64,000 nucleotides of DNA, taken from the NCBI RefSeq assembly GCF_003858645.1, contig NZ_RQJP01000003.1:62001-126000 (forward strand), written 5' to 3'. The stretch's first letter is position 1. Each line of letters begins with the position of its first letter. The position numbers and the translations under genes are program-made. The notes under the pieces are model-generated. The model saw only the letters and a program-made list of their open reading frames with translations. It was not told the DNA's origin and made no database searches. Below are positions 7,306 to 15,533 of the stretch, in pieces. The DNA is from Larkinella knui (lineage in GTDB: Bacteria > Bacteroidota > Bacteroidia > Cytophagales > Spirosomataceae).

Positions 7306-7483
7306 TACAATCATCCGGGAGGTCAGGGTAACGGTGCCCTGTCCTCCCGAGCTTCAGATCGGAGTCAATGCATGGTGGCGTGTGGCGGCTCTGGTGCTGG
7401 GTGGCCTGCTGATCATCTCAGGGATGTCGCTGGCAATGTTTGTGGCTGGTGCCAGGTACGCCCAGCGGAACCCGAAAAAATAG
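7046..7483 (+). CDS. Candidate unimolecular spanin (lipoprotein with C-terminal TM helix)
   Basis: 145 residues. An N-terminal lipoprotein signal (MRNLLLIPLLLLILSGC) has a good lipobox with Cys17. A Thr/Val-rich, strand-forming periplasmic section follows, then one C-terminal transmembrane helix (about 113-135) and a basic tail (ARYAQRNPKK). Outer-membrane lipid anchor plus inner-membrane helix is the topology of u-spanins such as T1 gp11, which fuse the two membranes in the last lysis step. It lies in the rightward early block, apart from the leftward lysis genes, and overlaps the upstream gene by 260 bp. The spanin call is inferred from topology; another envelope protein is possible. Confidence 0.55.
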   Translation: MRNLLLIPLLLLILSGCLTEKRIRRNAHQLTDTTYVTKTVTVTIPKDSAIVRTVTDTTRIFLTERQGRATVTLIRTPTETSAKAVCDTIIREVRVTVPCPPELQIGVNAWWRVAALVLGGLLIISGMSLAMFVAGARYAQRNPKK

Positions 7484-7486
7484 TAA

Positions 7487-7546
7487 AACAATCCCGGTCA
7501 ATCAACTACCATTTCCCGCACCTTGAATAATTGACCGGGTTGTTTT
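7487..7546. terminator. Bidirectional terminator hairpin
   Basis: AACAATCCCGGTCAAT (7487-7502) pairs with ATTGACCGGGTTGTT (7530-7544) with one bulge, followed by TT. It lies between the spanin-like gene and the convergent GDCCVxC gene and can stop transcription from both sides. Confidence 0.65.
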
Positions 7547-7600
7547 CCTCAAGTGAGAATCAGGAAGTTGCAAAAAGTCACAATCTTTTTAATCCACGTT

Positions 7601-7810
7601 TTATGAACAGCAGCTTTTGGACAATTGCAATGGTGGACACTTAACCGGGCTATAGGAGCAAAATACACAGCAATCACCCTGTTTCGGTTTCAGAACCACT
7701 TGACAATTGGTGCACTGATAAAAATACATACAAGCATCTTCTGGCATAGTTTCGATCTTCTGGAAATCACATTCGGGACAAGTGAGAGTTGCTTCTGTGA
7801 CAATGGCCAT
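7601..7810 (-). CDS. GDCCVxC-domain protein (cysteine form), prophage cargo
   Basis: 69 residues. An N-terminal CPEC pair (about 11-14), then YQCTNCQVVLKP, then GDCCVFCSYSPVKCPP, the signature of the GDCCVxC family whose members can be selenoproteins. Here every signature position is Cys and no in-frame TGA is present. The family is associated with metal or mercury resistance and redox settings, but its reaction is unknown. It is the only leftward gene in the left early block, has its own promoter (7836-7864) and faces a terminator, the hallmarks of a lysogeny-expressed cargo gene. Confidence 0.8.
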   Translation of the reverse strand: MAIVTEATLTCPECDFQKIETMPEDACMYFYQCTNCQVVLKPKQGDCCVFCSYSPVKCPPLQLSKSCCS

Positions 7811-7835
7811 GTTTAATAAAAATGATTTGTTAATG

Positions 7836-7864
7836 CAAAATTACAAGTTTCCGAATGAGAACAA
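7836..7864 (-). promoter_or_regulatory. Promoter of the GDCCVxC gene
   Basis: On the minus strand, -7 box TAATTTTG (plus 7836-7843) is a perfect TAnnTTTG; -33 TTG lies at plus 7862-7864 with 18-bp spacing. The predicted start is about 25 bp before the ATG at 7810. No GTTTATA operator overlaps it, so expression could be independent of the early-gene repressor. Confidence 0.65.
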
Positions 7865-8133
7865 CTCACATTCTAAAAACATGGATCGTTCCTTTTTCCG
7901 AAGTATGGAATGATAGAAAACGGTTTGAAATCCGCGTTAACGACCGGGATTTTAAAACTGATGATTACCTGACGCTGGTTGAATATGACCGTCAATGGGA
8001 GCAAACGACCGGCAGAATGATCCAGGCGAAAGTCACCTGTATCTATGGTGCAGGTGAATGGGGTATACCAGAAAATACCGTCGTAATGGGAATTGATATT
8101 CTGTCAAAATCAGACAAGATAGACCGTAAATAA
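7855..8133 (+). CDS. DUF3850 (ASCH/PUA-like) protein
   Basis: 92 residues. The motif KRFEIRVNDRDFKTDDYLTL is diagnostic of DUF3850, a PUA/ASCH-superfamily fold expected to bind RNA or modified nucleic acid. The C-terminal half (IYGAGEWGIPENTVVMGI) completes the barrel. Such proteins are frequent in phage early regions. Its 5' end overlaps the leftward GDCCVxC promoter, so the two transcription units interfere locally. Confidence 0.8.
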   Translation: MRTTHILKTWIVPFSEVWNDRKRFEIRVNDRDFKTDDYLTLVEYDRQWEQTTGRMIQAKVTCIYGAGEWGIPENTVVMGIDILSKSDKIDRK

Positions 8134-8145
8134 ATCGTCCACTTT

Positions 8146-8241
8146 ATGAACTCAACCAATGACCAAATGCTGTCGACGAAAATGGCTGTTTTCTGGCTGG
8201 TCCATTTTGTTATCATCGCCATTATCATCTACTACTTTTAG
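8146..8241 (+). CDS. Small single-helix membrane protein (31 aa)
   Basis: 31 codons: a polar N-terminus (MNSTNDQMLSTKM) followed by one hydrophobic helix (AVFWLVHFVIIAIIIYYF) to the stop. It lies 12 bp after the DUF3850 gene and 11 bp before the next. A plausible phage membrane micro-protein; function unknown. Confidence 0.45.
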   Translation: MNSTNDQMLSTKMAVFWLVHFVIIAIIIYYF

Positions 8242-8252
8242 ACCCCTCCAAA

Positions 8253-8519
8253 ATGGATAAAATATTCAACCTCGATTATCAGTATAGCCTCTACCTGGAA
8301 CGGATCGCGCTGAAGGAGGAACAAATGTCACCGGTCCAGCGGATCGAAACGAAGCGCGCTTTTATGGGTGCAATAGGTCAGATTCTGCTTTTGTTCCGGG
8401 ATGACATTCCTGCCCTTCCGGATGACCAGGCCGTCGCCGTTATGGAAGACCTGTTCCAACAAACCCTTGATTTTTGGGCTAATGCCGTTTGGAAATACAA
8501 ATTAGGGAACGATAACTAA
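8253..8519 (+). CDS. Hypothetical phage protein
   Basis: 88 residues, all-helical and acidic (MDKIFNLDYQYSLYLERI; PALPDDQAVAVMEDLFQQ). No family recognised. Spacing of 7 bp to the next gene indicates co-transcription. Confidence 0.55.
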   Translation: MDKIFNLDYQYSLYLERIALKEEQMSPVQRIETKRAFMGAIGQILLLFRDDIPALPDDQAVAVMEDLFQQTLDFWANAVWKYKLGNDN

Positions 8520-8526
8520 ACTACCC

Positions 8527-8958
8527 ATGAACATCGATCACCTTATTGACCTGGGCCGACTTCATCCAGGTTACGCCAACACGATACAGGAGCTCGAACG
8601 GTTGAAAACCAAAACCGACGACTCTGGCGCCATTGGCCTGCTTCAGATTTTTATCGACGGAATGATGAGGCAGGGCGATCCGGACGTACAGCCGCTTGAA
8701 GCCGACCCGCTGCTGAAGCCGATCGGTGCCGATCGGGGAATTGTCCGGACGGATCAGCATGGCAATACCCTGCACAAAAAAATAGACTTTGTCATGGTAC
8801 ATGGTTTTCCTACCTCGGTCTGGGTCACCAACAGTTTTCACCATCGGATGAAGTTCCTGCTCGATGGCCGGATCGCCGTCACGTACATGGGAGCGGTTCA
8901 ACCGCTGTGCTTGCGGATGGATATTCAGGAGATGGGAATTAACATTAATGAAACCTAA
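8527..8958 (+). CDS. Hypothetical phage protein, last gene of left early block
   Basis: 143 residues, no recognised domain. N-terminal helices (DHLIDLGRLHPGYANTIQEL) are followed by strands (KKIDFVMVHGFPTSVWVT). It ends immediately before a strong terminator, closing the rightward block where it meets the leftward late unit. Confidence 0.55.
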   Translation: MNIDHLIDLGRLHPGYANTIQELERLKTKTDDSGAIGLLQIFIDGMMRQGDPDVQPLEADPLLKPIGADRGIVRTDQHGNTLHKKIDFVMVHGFPTSVWVTNSFHHRMKFLLDGRIAVTYMGAVQPLCLRMDIQEMGININET

Positions 8959-8961
8959 CAG

Positions 8962-8995
8962 AAAGACCCGGCCAGTATAACCAGCCGGGTCTTTT
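8962..8995. terminator. Bidirectional intrinsic terminator between early and late units
   Basis: AAAGACCCGGC (8962-8972), 11-base loop, GCCGGGTCTTTT (8984-8995). The 11-bp stem is flanked by A-tract and T-tract, so it works in both directions, ending the left early block and the long leftward late unit. Confidence 0.85.
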
Positions 8996-9058
8996 ACAAA
9001 CAAACATAATTGACGCTTTGAAGGCGTCGCTGGGCAAATATAGCGGATCGGCTCGGGA

Positions 9059-9397
9059 TTACTTCCGGGCCTGGTCTTTTATCATCTGTTTAATTTCAGC
9101 AAAACCCTGATGCATATCTTTCTTCATATCCGCAAATTGTTGCGTAATCTGCTGAAGCTGCAAATTGAAAAGTTTCTCATTCATGGCTTGAGTCGATTTA
9201 ACCTGATCCATTTCAATAGATAACTTATCCAGTCTCATTTTGTTGTCGGCTACATCCTTCCGTAAAGCGGCCTCGATGTCATCAGCATCTTTGAAATCCT
9301 TGCCGAACGTGCGATCATACGCCACTTTGAACACAAACCCAATGAATCCTACTATTCCCGCCCAGAGCAGGCTCAATAACGCCTTGTCAATTCCCAT
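9059..9397 (-). CDS. Lysis-region membrane protein with coiled coil
   Basis: 112 residues. One N-terminal membrane helix (about 5-26, LLSLLWAGIVGFIGFVFKVA) is followed by a long charged heptad-like helix. One membrane helix plus a coiled coil resembles phage accessory holin or hemolysin XhlA-like proteins, or an inner-membrane spanin. It is the last gene of the late unit, downstream of the holin-like and amidase genes. Confidence 0.5.
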   Translation of the reverse strand: MGIDKALLSLLWAGIVGFIGFVFKVAYDRTFGKDFKDADDIEAALRKDVADNKMRLDKLSIEMDQVKSTQAMNEKLFNLQLQQITQQFADMKKDMHQGFAEIKQMIKDQARK

Positions 9398-9463
9398 TTC
9401 CCTAAATCAGAATATTATTTCGAGTAGCTGCTTTGATATCGCGCCGATCGCGGAATGTAATTT

Positions 9464-9787
9464 TTAAACTTGGGGCTTTTTGTCCAGAATCTTTTGTTCC
9501 CGTTCCGGTAACGAGTCCCAGTTAACGGCCAGCTTTGAAACCAAAGCCGCTCCCGCTGACATCGCCCCAATAAACTTGATGAGGGAATTAAGCCAGGCTG
9601 GAACCACCACCTGATAAATGGTCAGCTCATTGACGAACTCGACGAAAGCCGGGTAAGCCAGTGACGCCATAACGCCCAGCGTAAGGAAAAACCGGAAAAG
9701 TTTTCGGAAAAAACGCGGTGACTCGGCCCGGAGCCGGATCGTGACCACCGTTAAAAATAATTTGATGCGGTTAAAAAGTGCTTTCAT
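9464..9787 (-). CDS. Putative holin
   Basis: 108 residues from the ATG at 9787; an upstream open extension overlaps the amidase and is rejected. A basic amphipathic N-terminus is followed by two hydrophobic helices (about 34-55 and 63-88: VMASLAYPAFVEF, LIKFIGAMSAGAALVSKL) and a charged tail. Size, two helices and position 4 bp after the amidase support a holin that would let the amidase reach the periplasm. No family-specific signature is visible. Confidence 0.55.
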   Translation of the reverse strand: MKALFNRIKLFLTVVTIRLRAESPRFFRKLFRFFLTLGVMASLAYPAFVEFVNELTIYQVVVPAWLNSLIKFIGAMSAGAALVSKLAVNWDSLPEREQKILDKKPQV

Positions 9788-9791
9788 GGTT

Positions 9792-10217
9792 TTACAATAA
9801 ATCGGGTGCAACTTCTTTGAGCCAGGCACGCACGTCGAACGACGGACAGGCCTTGGTAACGCCGGGAAAATCACGGTGGCCCTGAATTTTGGCATTTTTA
9901 TACCGCGTTTTGAGGCTGTGCAGCAGGCAAAGTATCGACTCTTTCTGTCCGGCCGTCCGGGTGTCTTTCGGAAACCCTTTGCCGTCAATGCCGCCGATAT
10001 ACGACAGGTGAACCGAGTGGCTGTTATAGCCCTTTACGCCGTTTGAAACCTCTGATTCGGGCAACAAAGGGACAATCTCACCACCCTTTTTAATCAGGTA
10101 ATGATAGCCAGGCGATTTCCAGCCGAGAACTTGCCGCCAATAGCGCAGAATTGCCTCAGGAGACGCGTTCGGCTGTGTGGCGGTACAATGAACAACTATA
10201 TAGTCAATGCGTCTCAT
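9792..10217 (-). CDS. N-acetylmuramoyl-L-alanine amidase endolysin (Amidase_2, T7 lysozyme-like)
   Basis: 141 residues. Zinc-ligand and catalytic landmarks are present: IVVHCTAT near the start (His10), SVHLSYIGGID in the middle, and IQGHRDFPGVTKACPSFDV near the end with the second His and the Lys/Cys segment. Cleaves the amide bond between muramic acid and L-alanine in peptidoglycan at lysis. No signal peptide, so export needs the holin-like protein encoded just downstream. Overlaps the preceding gene by 4 bp. Confidence 0.9.
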   Translation of the reverse strand: MRRIDYIVVHCTATQPNASPEAILRYWRQVLGWKSPGYHYLIKKGGEIVPLLPESEVSNGVKGYNSHSVHLSYIGGIDGKGFPKDTRTAGQKESILCLLHSLKTRYKNAKIQGHRDFPGVTKACPSFDVRAWLKEVAPDLL

Positions 10218-10711
10218 GGGCGGAAATACGAGTTATCGGTTCGCTGCGCTTTCCGGAGCCGTGGCCTGACTGCCGACCGTGCCGGCACGCACGTTTCCGG
10301 TGCCTTTAACTTTGCAACCTTCCGGGCATAGCGTTCGGCCTTGCCGCGGTACTTGATACTGATCTGGGTTAGTTGCCGACTTTCGATCTGCGTGCTGTAA
10401 TCGTTGTTTTTGCTGACCAGTCCGGTCTGGGTCACCGTGACATTGCCATCGACCACGAAACTCGACCACGCGGCAAATACCAGAAATGGAATCACGACCT
10501 TTTTCAAGTCTTCCAGCCCGGCGTTGCCGGTACCACTGGCCTGCAGGTAGGTTCTCAACTCCCCTACTTTTGTCTCCCCGAGCAGATCCGTCAACCAGTC
10601 GTCGACGATGTCCAAAACGATGGGGCCCAGCTTTTCAGTTGCGTCAAAACTGGCGGGTAAACCGCCCGGCAATCGGTTGCTAAAATCAGCCTGCGTTAAC
10701 CACGGTGCCAT
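10214..10711 (-). CDS. Phage structural or head-completion protein
   Basis: 165 residues. The first 110 residues are helical (VLDIVDDWLTDLLGETKV, DLKKVVIPFLVFAAWSSFV); the C-terminus is basic. Length and position after the portal suggest a head-tail connector, and DUF6712-like proteins hold this position in Bacteroidota prophages, but this was not confirmed. It overlaps the portal gene by 26 bp and the amidase by 4 bp. Confidence 0.5.
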   Translation of the reverse strand: MAPWLTQADFSNRLPGGLPASFDATEKLGPIVLDIVDDWLTDLLGETKVGELRTYLQASGTGNAGLEDLKKVVIPFLVFAAWSSFVVDGNVTVTQTGLVSKNNDYSTQIESRQLTQISIKYRGKAERYARKVAKLKAPETCVPARSAVRPRLRKAQRTDNSYFRP

Positions 10712-11855
10712 CCTGAAAGTAGTTTAGGTTTTCGATTGAGAAATCCTGAAAAGGTACCGGTTCGTGCCAGTGCTCGAAGATCTTCCGAATTAGGTTTGAA
10801 ATCTTGCGCTGAGCGCGATTCGACTTGCCCTGCATCAGCTGGGCCGCAAACCGGTATTCCTCAGCAGAAAACATGAGACCGCCCTGACGCCGGATGTTTA
10901 CGAGCTCATTGGCCACGAAGAAGGCCCTTGCAATTTTGGTTGGTACCCGGTCATTGGTCGAATTATACCGGTTCGCCAGATCCGCGCCGGTTGTCGGCAC
11001 AAATTTGGCCGCTTCGAGTTCTTCCTTATTTTTCGAGGTGTAGACCATGACCGAGGCCGCATTGTCCGCACCCTGATGCTTCTCGATTTGACTGACCAGG
11101 TCGCCGTCGGTTTCGCCGTCGCCATCTTCATCGTCGTCATCGCCTGCTTCTTCACTCTCAAGGGCAAAGAAGATCCCGGAAACATCGAACCCAGAGGTAG
11201 CATTTTTGTAATCGTGAACTGATAATTTCCGCTCCGTCTGCATGTCCAGGACGCACCGGTACCAATCCGGGATAATGTAATAGGTACCCCGGCGACGGCC
11301 GATCGGCAGGTAGATCAATTGTCCGAAATACTTATCGATGCCACCGGCGACCGCCATTTGATCGAGCACTACTTCGGGTCGTGGGTCAAACAAGTTGAGT
11401 TTGGTAAACTTGTCTTTTTTGTTCTTGTGGAGCGTTGAGTCGAGGTACGGGAAGATCCCGCCAAAGGTGATGTTATTGAGGTCGTCCGGCACCCCCAGAC
11501 GCACCATTTCGGCGGGTATGGGTTTGATGCTGGCAATCTTCCCCAGACCATTGTAGCCAACGTGCATCGCCAGTACTTTCAAAGCACCACAATCGAAGGC
11601 TACTTCGGACAAGACATCATCGAGTGTCTGGCCTTGCCGATTGACGACGAAGTTTGCCAGGTTCTCATCCATGAAGCCGTTGCCTTCGATAAACTCCGCG
11701 ATCACGTCGAGGCAGGCACCGGCGGTAACTGATTCGTCAGCAATTTCCAGCAACTTCTGGGGGAACAGATTGGCGTCCCCAAATGAAAGAAACCCCGCCA
11801 CTTTCGCTTTAGTGACGGGGACTTGTTTATTAAAAATCGCTCTGCCGACCTTCAT
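10686..11855 (-). CDS. Phage portal protein (probable)
   Basis: 389 residues. The segments CLDVIAEFIEGNGF, ALKVLAMHVGYNG, IKPIPAEMVRLG and GQLIYLPIGRRRGTYYI, and the C-terminal FFVANELVNIRRQGGLMFSAEEY with a helical tail, match the stem-crown organisation of portal proteins. An acidic insert (EEAGDDDDEDGDGETDGD) lies near residue 230. Portals form the dodecameric DNA channel at one capsid vertex. Unusually, it lies downstream of the capsid gene near the distal end of the late unit, far from the terminase. Confidence 0.65.
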   Translation of the reverse strand: MKVGRAIFNKQVPVTKAKVAGFLSFGDANLFPQKLLEIADESVTAGACLDVIAEFIEGNGFMDENLANFVVNRQGQTLDDVLSEVAFDCGALKVLAMHVGYNGLGKIASIKPIPAEMVRLGVPDDLNNITFGGIFPYLDSTLHKNKKDKFTKLNLFDPRPEVVLDQMAVAGGIDKYFGQLIYLPIGRRRGTYYIIPDWYRCVLDMQTERKLSVHDYKNATSGFDVSGIFFALESEEAGDDDDEDGDGETDGDLVSQIEKHQGADNAASVMVYTSKNKEELEAAKFVPTTGADLANRYNSTNDRVPTKIARAFFVANELVNIRRQGGLMFSAEEYRFAAQLMQGKSNRAQRKISNLIRKIFEHWHEPVPFQDFSIENLNYFQDGTVVNAG

Positions 11856-11857
11856 GT

Positions 11858-12406
11858 TTACTCAGTTGCCGTGGTGTCTTTGTTTTCGTCGTCCGTTTTA
11901 GAATCCGCGGGTGGAACGATCGGTTTGGTTGACCGGGCCGCTGACGTTCTGGGGGCCGCTGCGGGTTTGGCTGGAGGTGTAACTTTGGCCGTTGCAGGTT
12001 TGGCCGGACCTACATATTCCGGGTTTTCGATAATCGATTTGCCCAGCATCGAAGGATTATCCTTCAAAATTTTTTCAGCAACCGCATCGGTGAAAACTTT
12101 CACATATTCAGACTCGTCGCCTTCGTTGATGTAATGGATGTTGGTGCCACGCATTACGATCGTGTCATTGTCTGCAATTAAGTACTTACGAACTTTAGCC
12201 ATAACGGGCATTTGATTTTGTTTAAGATGTATTCGAAGAATCATTTGAACATCACTCCAGAAGGAGTCGCAACGCGTACAGCGCCCGGTGTCGGTCGTTT
12301 CCGTTATCCGGAAATATTCCTGCTTCAGCCGCTCCCGGTTCTCGGTGGAGATGTGGCCAGTACCGTACCACTGGCCGACAAGCTCCTGCAATTCGCTTAA
12401 CTCCAT
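11858..12406 (-). CDS. Hypothetical virion-region protein with Ala/Pro-rich tail
   Basis: 182 residues. The N-terminal 125 residues contain a CTRC pair (about 43-46) and alternating strands; residues about 130-182 are a disordered Ala/Pro/Lys/Thr tail. It overlaps the gene upstream by one base and lies 2 bp before the portal gene. Not recognised. Confidence 0.5.
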   Translation of the reverse strand: MELSELQELVGQWYGTGHISTENRERLKQEYFRITETTDTGRCTRCDSFWSDVQMILRIHLKQNQMPVMAKVRKYLIADNDTIVMRGTNIHYINEGDESEYVKVFTDAVAEKILKDNPSMLGKSIIENPEYVGPAKPATAKVTPPAKPAAAPRTSAARSTKPIVPPADSKTDDENKDTTATE

Positions 12407-12981
12407 TATGCGTCAGCTGCGGCAATCGTTGCCATGTAGGTGTCTGTATCTTCGACAGAGGACGTTTTATGGATGATCGTGTACGGAAGGGCATCTTCAT
12501 CGTTGGCGATCAATTCCAGCACGATAGCTCCTTTCGTCGCTTCGTCGCTGGTATCGCCAGACAGGTTATTGACCTTGAATCCGCCATTAAAACCGTAGCC
12601 TTCCCATTTTGCCCCCTTCCCTTTTTTCTTGGCAGCGATGGCCACGTCGTTCCGACTGCACATGGCTTCAACCAGCCGCTTGATGGCCGGGCTGTCATCG
12701 AAGAAGATCAGCCGGAAACCGTGTGAAATTGAAAAACCGTAATCGCCGGAACTACCGTTGAGGGTGGCCTGGTTAGAGAAACCGGCTCCTTCGATCACAA
12801 AGGTTTTTTCGCCCGATTTCAGGTTAATTGCCGTGACCACATTCGTTTCTGTTGAATCGAACGTGAAGTTGTCCAGCTGGTCATCCAACATGAACACCTG
12901 AACCCGCGTCGTCAACCCCCGCGCCAGTTTCCGGTTACAGTTCGTTTTGGCGTTCCGGGTAATCTTGGTTAAACAAAGCAT
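12406..12981 (-). CDS. Phage virion protein (tail-tube or head candidate)
   Basis: 191 residues, beta-rich: TRVQVFMLDDQLDNFTF, EKTFVIEGAGFSNQATL, GYGFNGGFKVNNLSGD, then GAIVLELIANDEDALPYTII. The strand pattern and size are compatible with a tail-tube or decoration protein, but no signature separates these options. It is encoded between the capsid and the 11858 gene. Confidence 0.45.
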   Translation of the reverse strand: MLCLTKITRNAKTNCNRKLARGLTTRVQVFMLDDQLDNFTFDSTETNVVTAINLKSGEKTFVIEGAGFSNQATLNGSSGDYGFSISHGFRLIFFDDSPAIKRLVEAMCSRNDVAIAAKKKGKGAKWEGYGFNGGFKVNNLSGDTSDEATKGAIVLELIANDEDALPYTIIHKTSSVEDTDTYMATIAAADA

Positions 12982-13057
12982 AAAATAGGTGTGGATAGAA
13001 GTTTGTAAGGGCCGGTTCAGGTTGGTACCATTCCCGGCCCGATCTGTGGGTCATGCC

Positions 13058-14101
13058 TTAGTACATCGCTACCATGTACTCCTCCACGGCGATCTGCACG
13101 TCCAGTTTGTACATGAACTCGAAGTAGTATTTGCGGTCTTTTTTCTCGTACCAGTACTGCATCTGCACCGGGTTTGAGGTGTCGGTATCGACCGCGATTT
13201 GAAGGTTTTCCTTCACCGTCAGAAAGAGCCGGTTTGGCCGATCCAGTGCACCGGAAATCAGGAAATCAGTTTCAACGTAATCGTCGACGACATCCAGGAT
13301 AATCAAGGGAATGCCCCGGTACGTCAGCGTTTCAACGCCATCGATCAATTGCTTGCGGGCCGATTCCAGTTTGTCGTTAGCCTCCAGGTAATCCTCGTAA
13401 TTCGAGTAAATTGAACGGGTGACGTAGAAAACTTTCTGACGCTTATCGGTCGAGCGGAGCAATGGTTTTTGCTTTCCAAACGCCGTGCGCATCAACGTTA
13501 CGGATTCCCCGGCAGCCAGGGCCTGGGCCGATACAGTGGTCTGGGCATTTTTGGCAATCGCGGCATACGGGATCAGGGAAGCGCCAACGCCGTCGACGAT
13601 CTTCTTCATGAAACCGTCCAACTGGTCGTAGTTCTTCACATCGCCAGCCCCACCGGTCAATTCACCGGAGGTAATCGTTTTCTTGGACAGCCACGCCATC
13701 CGCATCAAATCCCGGTAAGCGGCTGGCACCAAAATATCCAGCAGGTAACCTTCGACGACCGTGCCTTCAATGTTGGCAACGTCTGAACCGGCCTTCAACT
13801 GGGATTCTTCCAGCTGACCGTTTAATTCCGTCCAGCAAAATTCGAGACGGCCTTCCACATCCTGCGGGTCCCAAACCTTCTGGGTACGCGGAATAGATTT
13901 TGCCGTTGAGCTCGGGTCACAACCCTGGCTCTTAACGGTGATTTTGTTAATTGGGGTCAGGAAGTAAACTTTTTCCTTAACCTTCAGCCCGGTTTTAACT
14001 CTGAAGAAAAAATCCTCAAGCAAGCCATATTCAATGGCTGGCTTAAGAATCTGCTTCATCGCTTCTGTACCGTTATACTCCTGGCCAGTAGTTGCAATCA
14101 T
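13058..14101 (-). CDS. Major capsid protein
   Basis: 347 residues. Located directly after the prohead protease/scaffold gene. Residues about 100-200 contain an extended segment and helix typical of the P-domain (ILVPAAYRDLMRMAWL), and the C-terminal part (RGIPLIILDVVDDYVETDFLISG, given here in two pieces, and FYFEFMYKLDVQIAVEEYMVAMY) matches the closing strands of HK97-fold capsids in Bacteroidota prophages. Forms the icosahedral shell. The call rests mainly on context and length. Confidence 0.7.
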   Translation of the reverse strand: MIATTGQEYNGTEAMKQILKPAIEYGLLEDFFFRVKTGLKVKEKVYFLTPINKITVKSQGCDPSSTAKSIPRTQKVWDPQDVEGRLEFCWTELNGQLEESQLKAGSDVANIEGTVVEGYLLDILVPAAYRDLMRMAWLSKKTITSGELTGGAGDVKNYDQLDGFMKKIVDGVGASLIPYAAIAKNAQTTVSAQALAAGESVTLMRTAFGKQKPLLRSTDKRQKVFYVTRSIYSNYEDYLEANDKLESARKQLIDGVETLTYRGIPLIILDVVDDYVETDFLISGALDRPNRLFLTVKENLQIAVDTDTSNPVQMQYWYEKKDRKYYFEFMYKLDVQIAVEEYMVAMY

Positions 14102-14150
14102 GGTGTGGATATAGATTAGTGACTCGTGAAAACTCTACTTGTTGTGCTGA

Positions 14151-15461
14151 TTACTTCCCTTCAGTCCGGCGCTTCTTCCAGTCGATTTCTTCCCGCTCGC
14201 TGAGCATATCGGCCCGATCGCCTTTCGATTTTTTCTCACCGCGCACGGTGTTCGTGGCGGTTTCCGGCTCTTTGCTGACCTTCATTCCCAACGCCTTTTG
14301 CATGCTGGCCAGGACGGGAACTGTCCGGGCTTTGAAGTCATTGTAATCGTTCTCGATCCCCTTCAACCGGGTGACTTCATTGCGCAGGTTCGTGATTTCC
14401 TCAGCCGTGGCGGTCTCTTCAGCTGGAGGTGTTTTATCGCCGGAATTGACCGGTTCGGTGCTGGTCGTCTCGCCATTCTCCGTGGTGACGATATTGGAGA
14501 TTACCCCGGCAAGAACTGTGATCGTCTGGCCATCGGCGGTTTTGTAATCGCCGTCCGGAGCCACAGAGCCGTCCGCTTTCAGCGTGACCTTGTCGCCAAT
14601 GGCCGCAGCATCACCCGTGGTATCAATGATGATAACCGAACCGTCCTGCAGGGCCACGTCCATGTTTTTGATTTTGGCTGTACCATCTGCGATGCCCAGA
14701 ACGGACATGATGGCCGCAGCAAGCATTGTTACTTTGCTCATTACGATAGTTTTAGAATTGGTTGGAATTGCTGGAGAAGATTGCTGAGCAACGGGACCAC
14801 GGTCTTTGCGCTCCGGACGACCGTATTTTTGCATCGCAAAAACCGGTTTCGGTTTCCGGTTTTTGTTGGAAGTCTGAGTAACTGATTGGTAGATCCCCGT
14901 TGCAAACCCATTGGTTACGGCTTCGTCGGCCGTCATGTAGGTTCCTTCACCAGAAGAAGCCGCCATCATTTCGGCAAGTACGGACTCTTCCTTATTGGTC
15001 CGTTCGACGTAAAATTTCAGCGCCTTTGACTCTGCCTTGACCAAATCGTCGACATAGCCTTCCAGATCGAACTTGTTTCCGCCGATGTAATTATCGTAGG
15101 GATCAAAAGCTGGAAGATGGATCATTAACTCTGAATTAGGCGAGATCAGCCGCTCGGTCCCGCAGAGGAATAAGCAGGTTGCCATTGAGTAGCAACAGCC
15201 TACCACGACGGTTTTGATGGGTTTTCCCAGTGAAAGCAGATAGTCGACAATTTTCCAACCCTCCTCCATCTGACCACCATACGAATCGATCATGATCACG
15301 ATCTCGTCGATGTCACCAGCAGCATTGATCTGATTTTGGATGCTCGTTAGCGAAATACCGTAGCCGTCGTAGTAATAATAATTGTCGGGGTAGATGTCGC
15401 CTTTTGCAGTAATTGTGAGTACAGTCGCCAAAGTGCTTAACTTTTTTGTGGAAAGTTGCAC
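14151..15461 (-). CDS. ClpP-like prohead protease fused to scaffold
   Basis: 436 residues. Residues 1-200 are ClpP/S14-like: IVIMIDSYGGQMEEGW, catalytic Ser92 in CCYSMATC and His115 in LMIHLPA. Residues about 240-340 (after an internal Met in KTIVMSKVTM) hold a small domain; about 350-436 form a charged helix (EEITNLRNEVTRLKGIEND) ending in a basic tail, as expected of a scaffold. The protease processes the scaffold during head maturation. Capsid follows 49 bp downstream. The internal Met may be a separate scaffold start, as in lambda C/Nu3. Confidence 0.8.
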   Translation of the reverse strand: MQLSTKKLSTLATVLTITAKGDIYPDNYYYYDGYGISLTSIQNQINAAGDIDEIVIMIDSYGGQMEEGWKIVDYLLSLGKPIKTVVVGCCYSMATCLFLCGTERLISPNSELMIHLPAFDPYDNYIGGNKFDLEGYVDDLVKAESKALKFYVERTNKEESVLAEMMAASSGEGTYMTADEAVTNGFATGIYQSVTQTSNKNRKPKPVFAMQKYGRPERKDRGPVAQQSSPAIPTNSKTIVMSKVTMLAAAIMSVLGIADGTAKIKNMDVALQDGSVIIIDTTGDAAAIGDKVTLKADGSVAPDGDYKTADGQTITVLAGVISNIVTTENGETTSTEPVNSGDKTPPAEETATAEEITNLRNEVTRLKGIENDYNDFKARTVPVLASMQKALGMKVSKEPETATNTVRGEKKSKGDRADMLSEREEIDWKKRRTEGK

Positions 15462-15533
15462 ACGACTGAACTTTATACAAAAGAATTTATATTTTTACAA
15501 CAACATACAATACCATCTTTCCCATCTCCCAAA

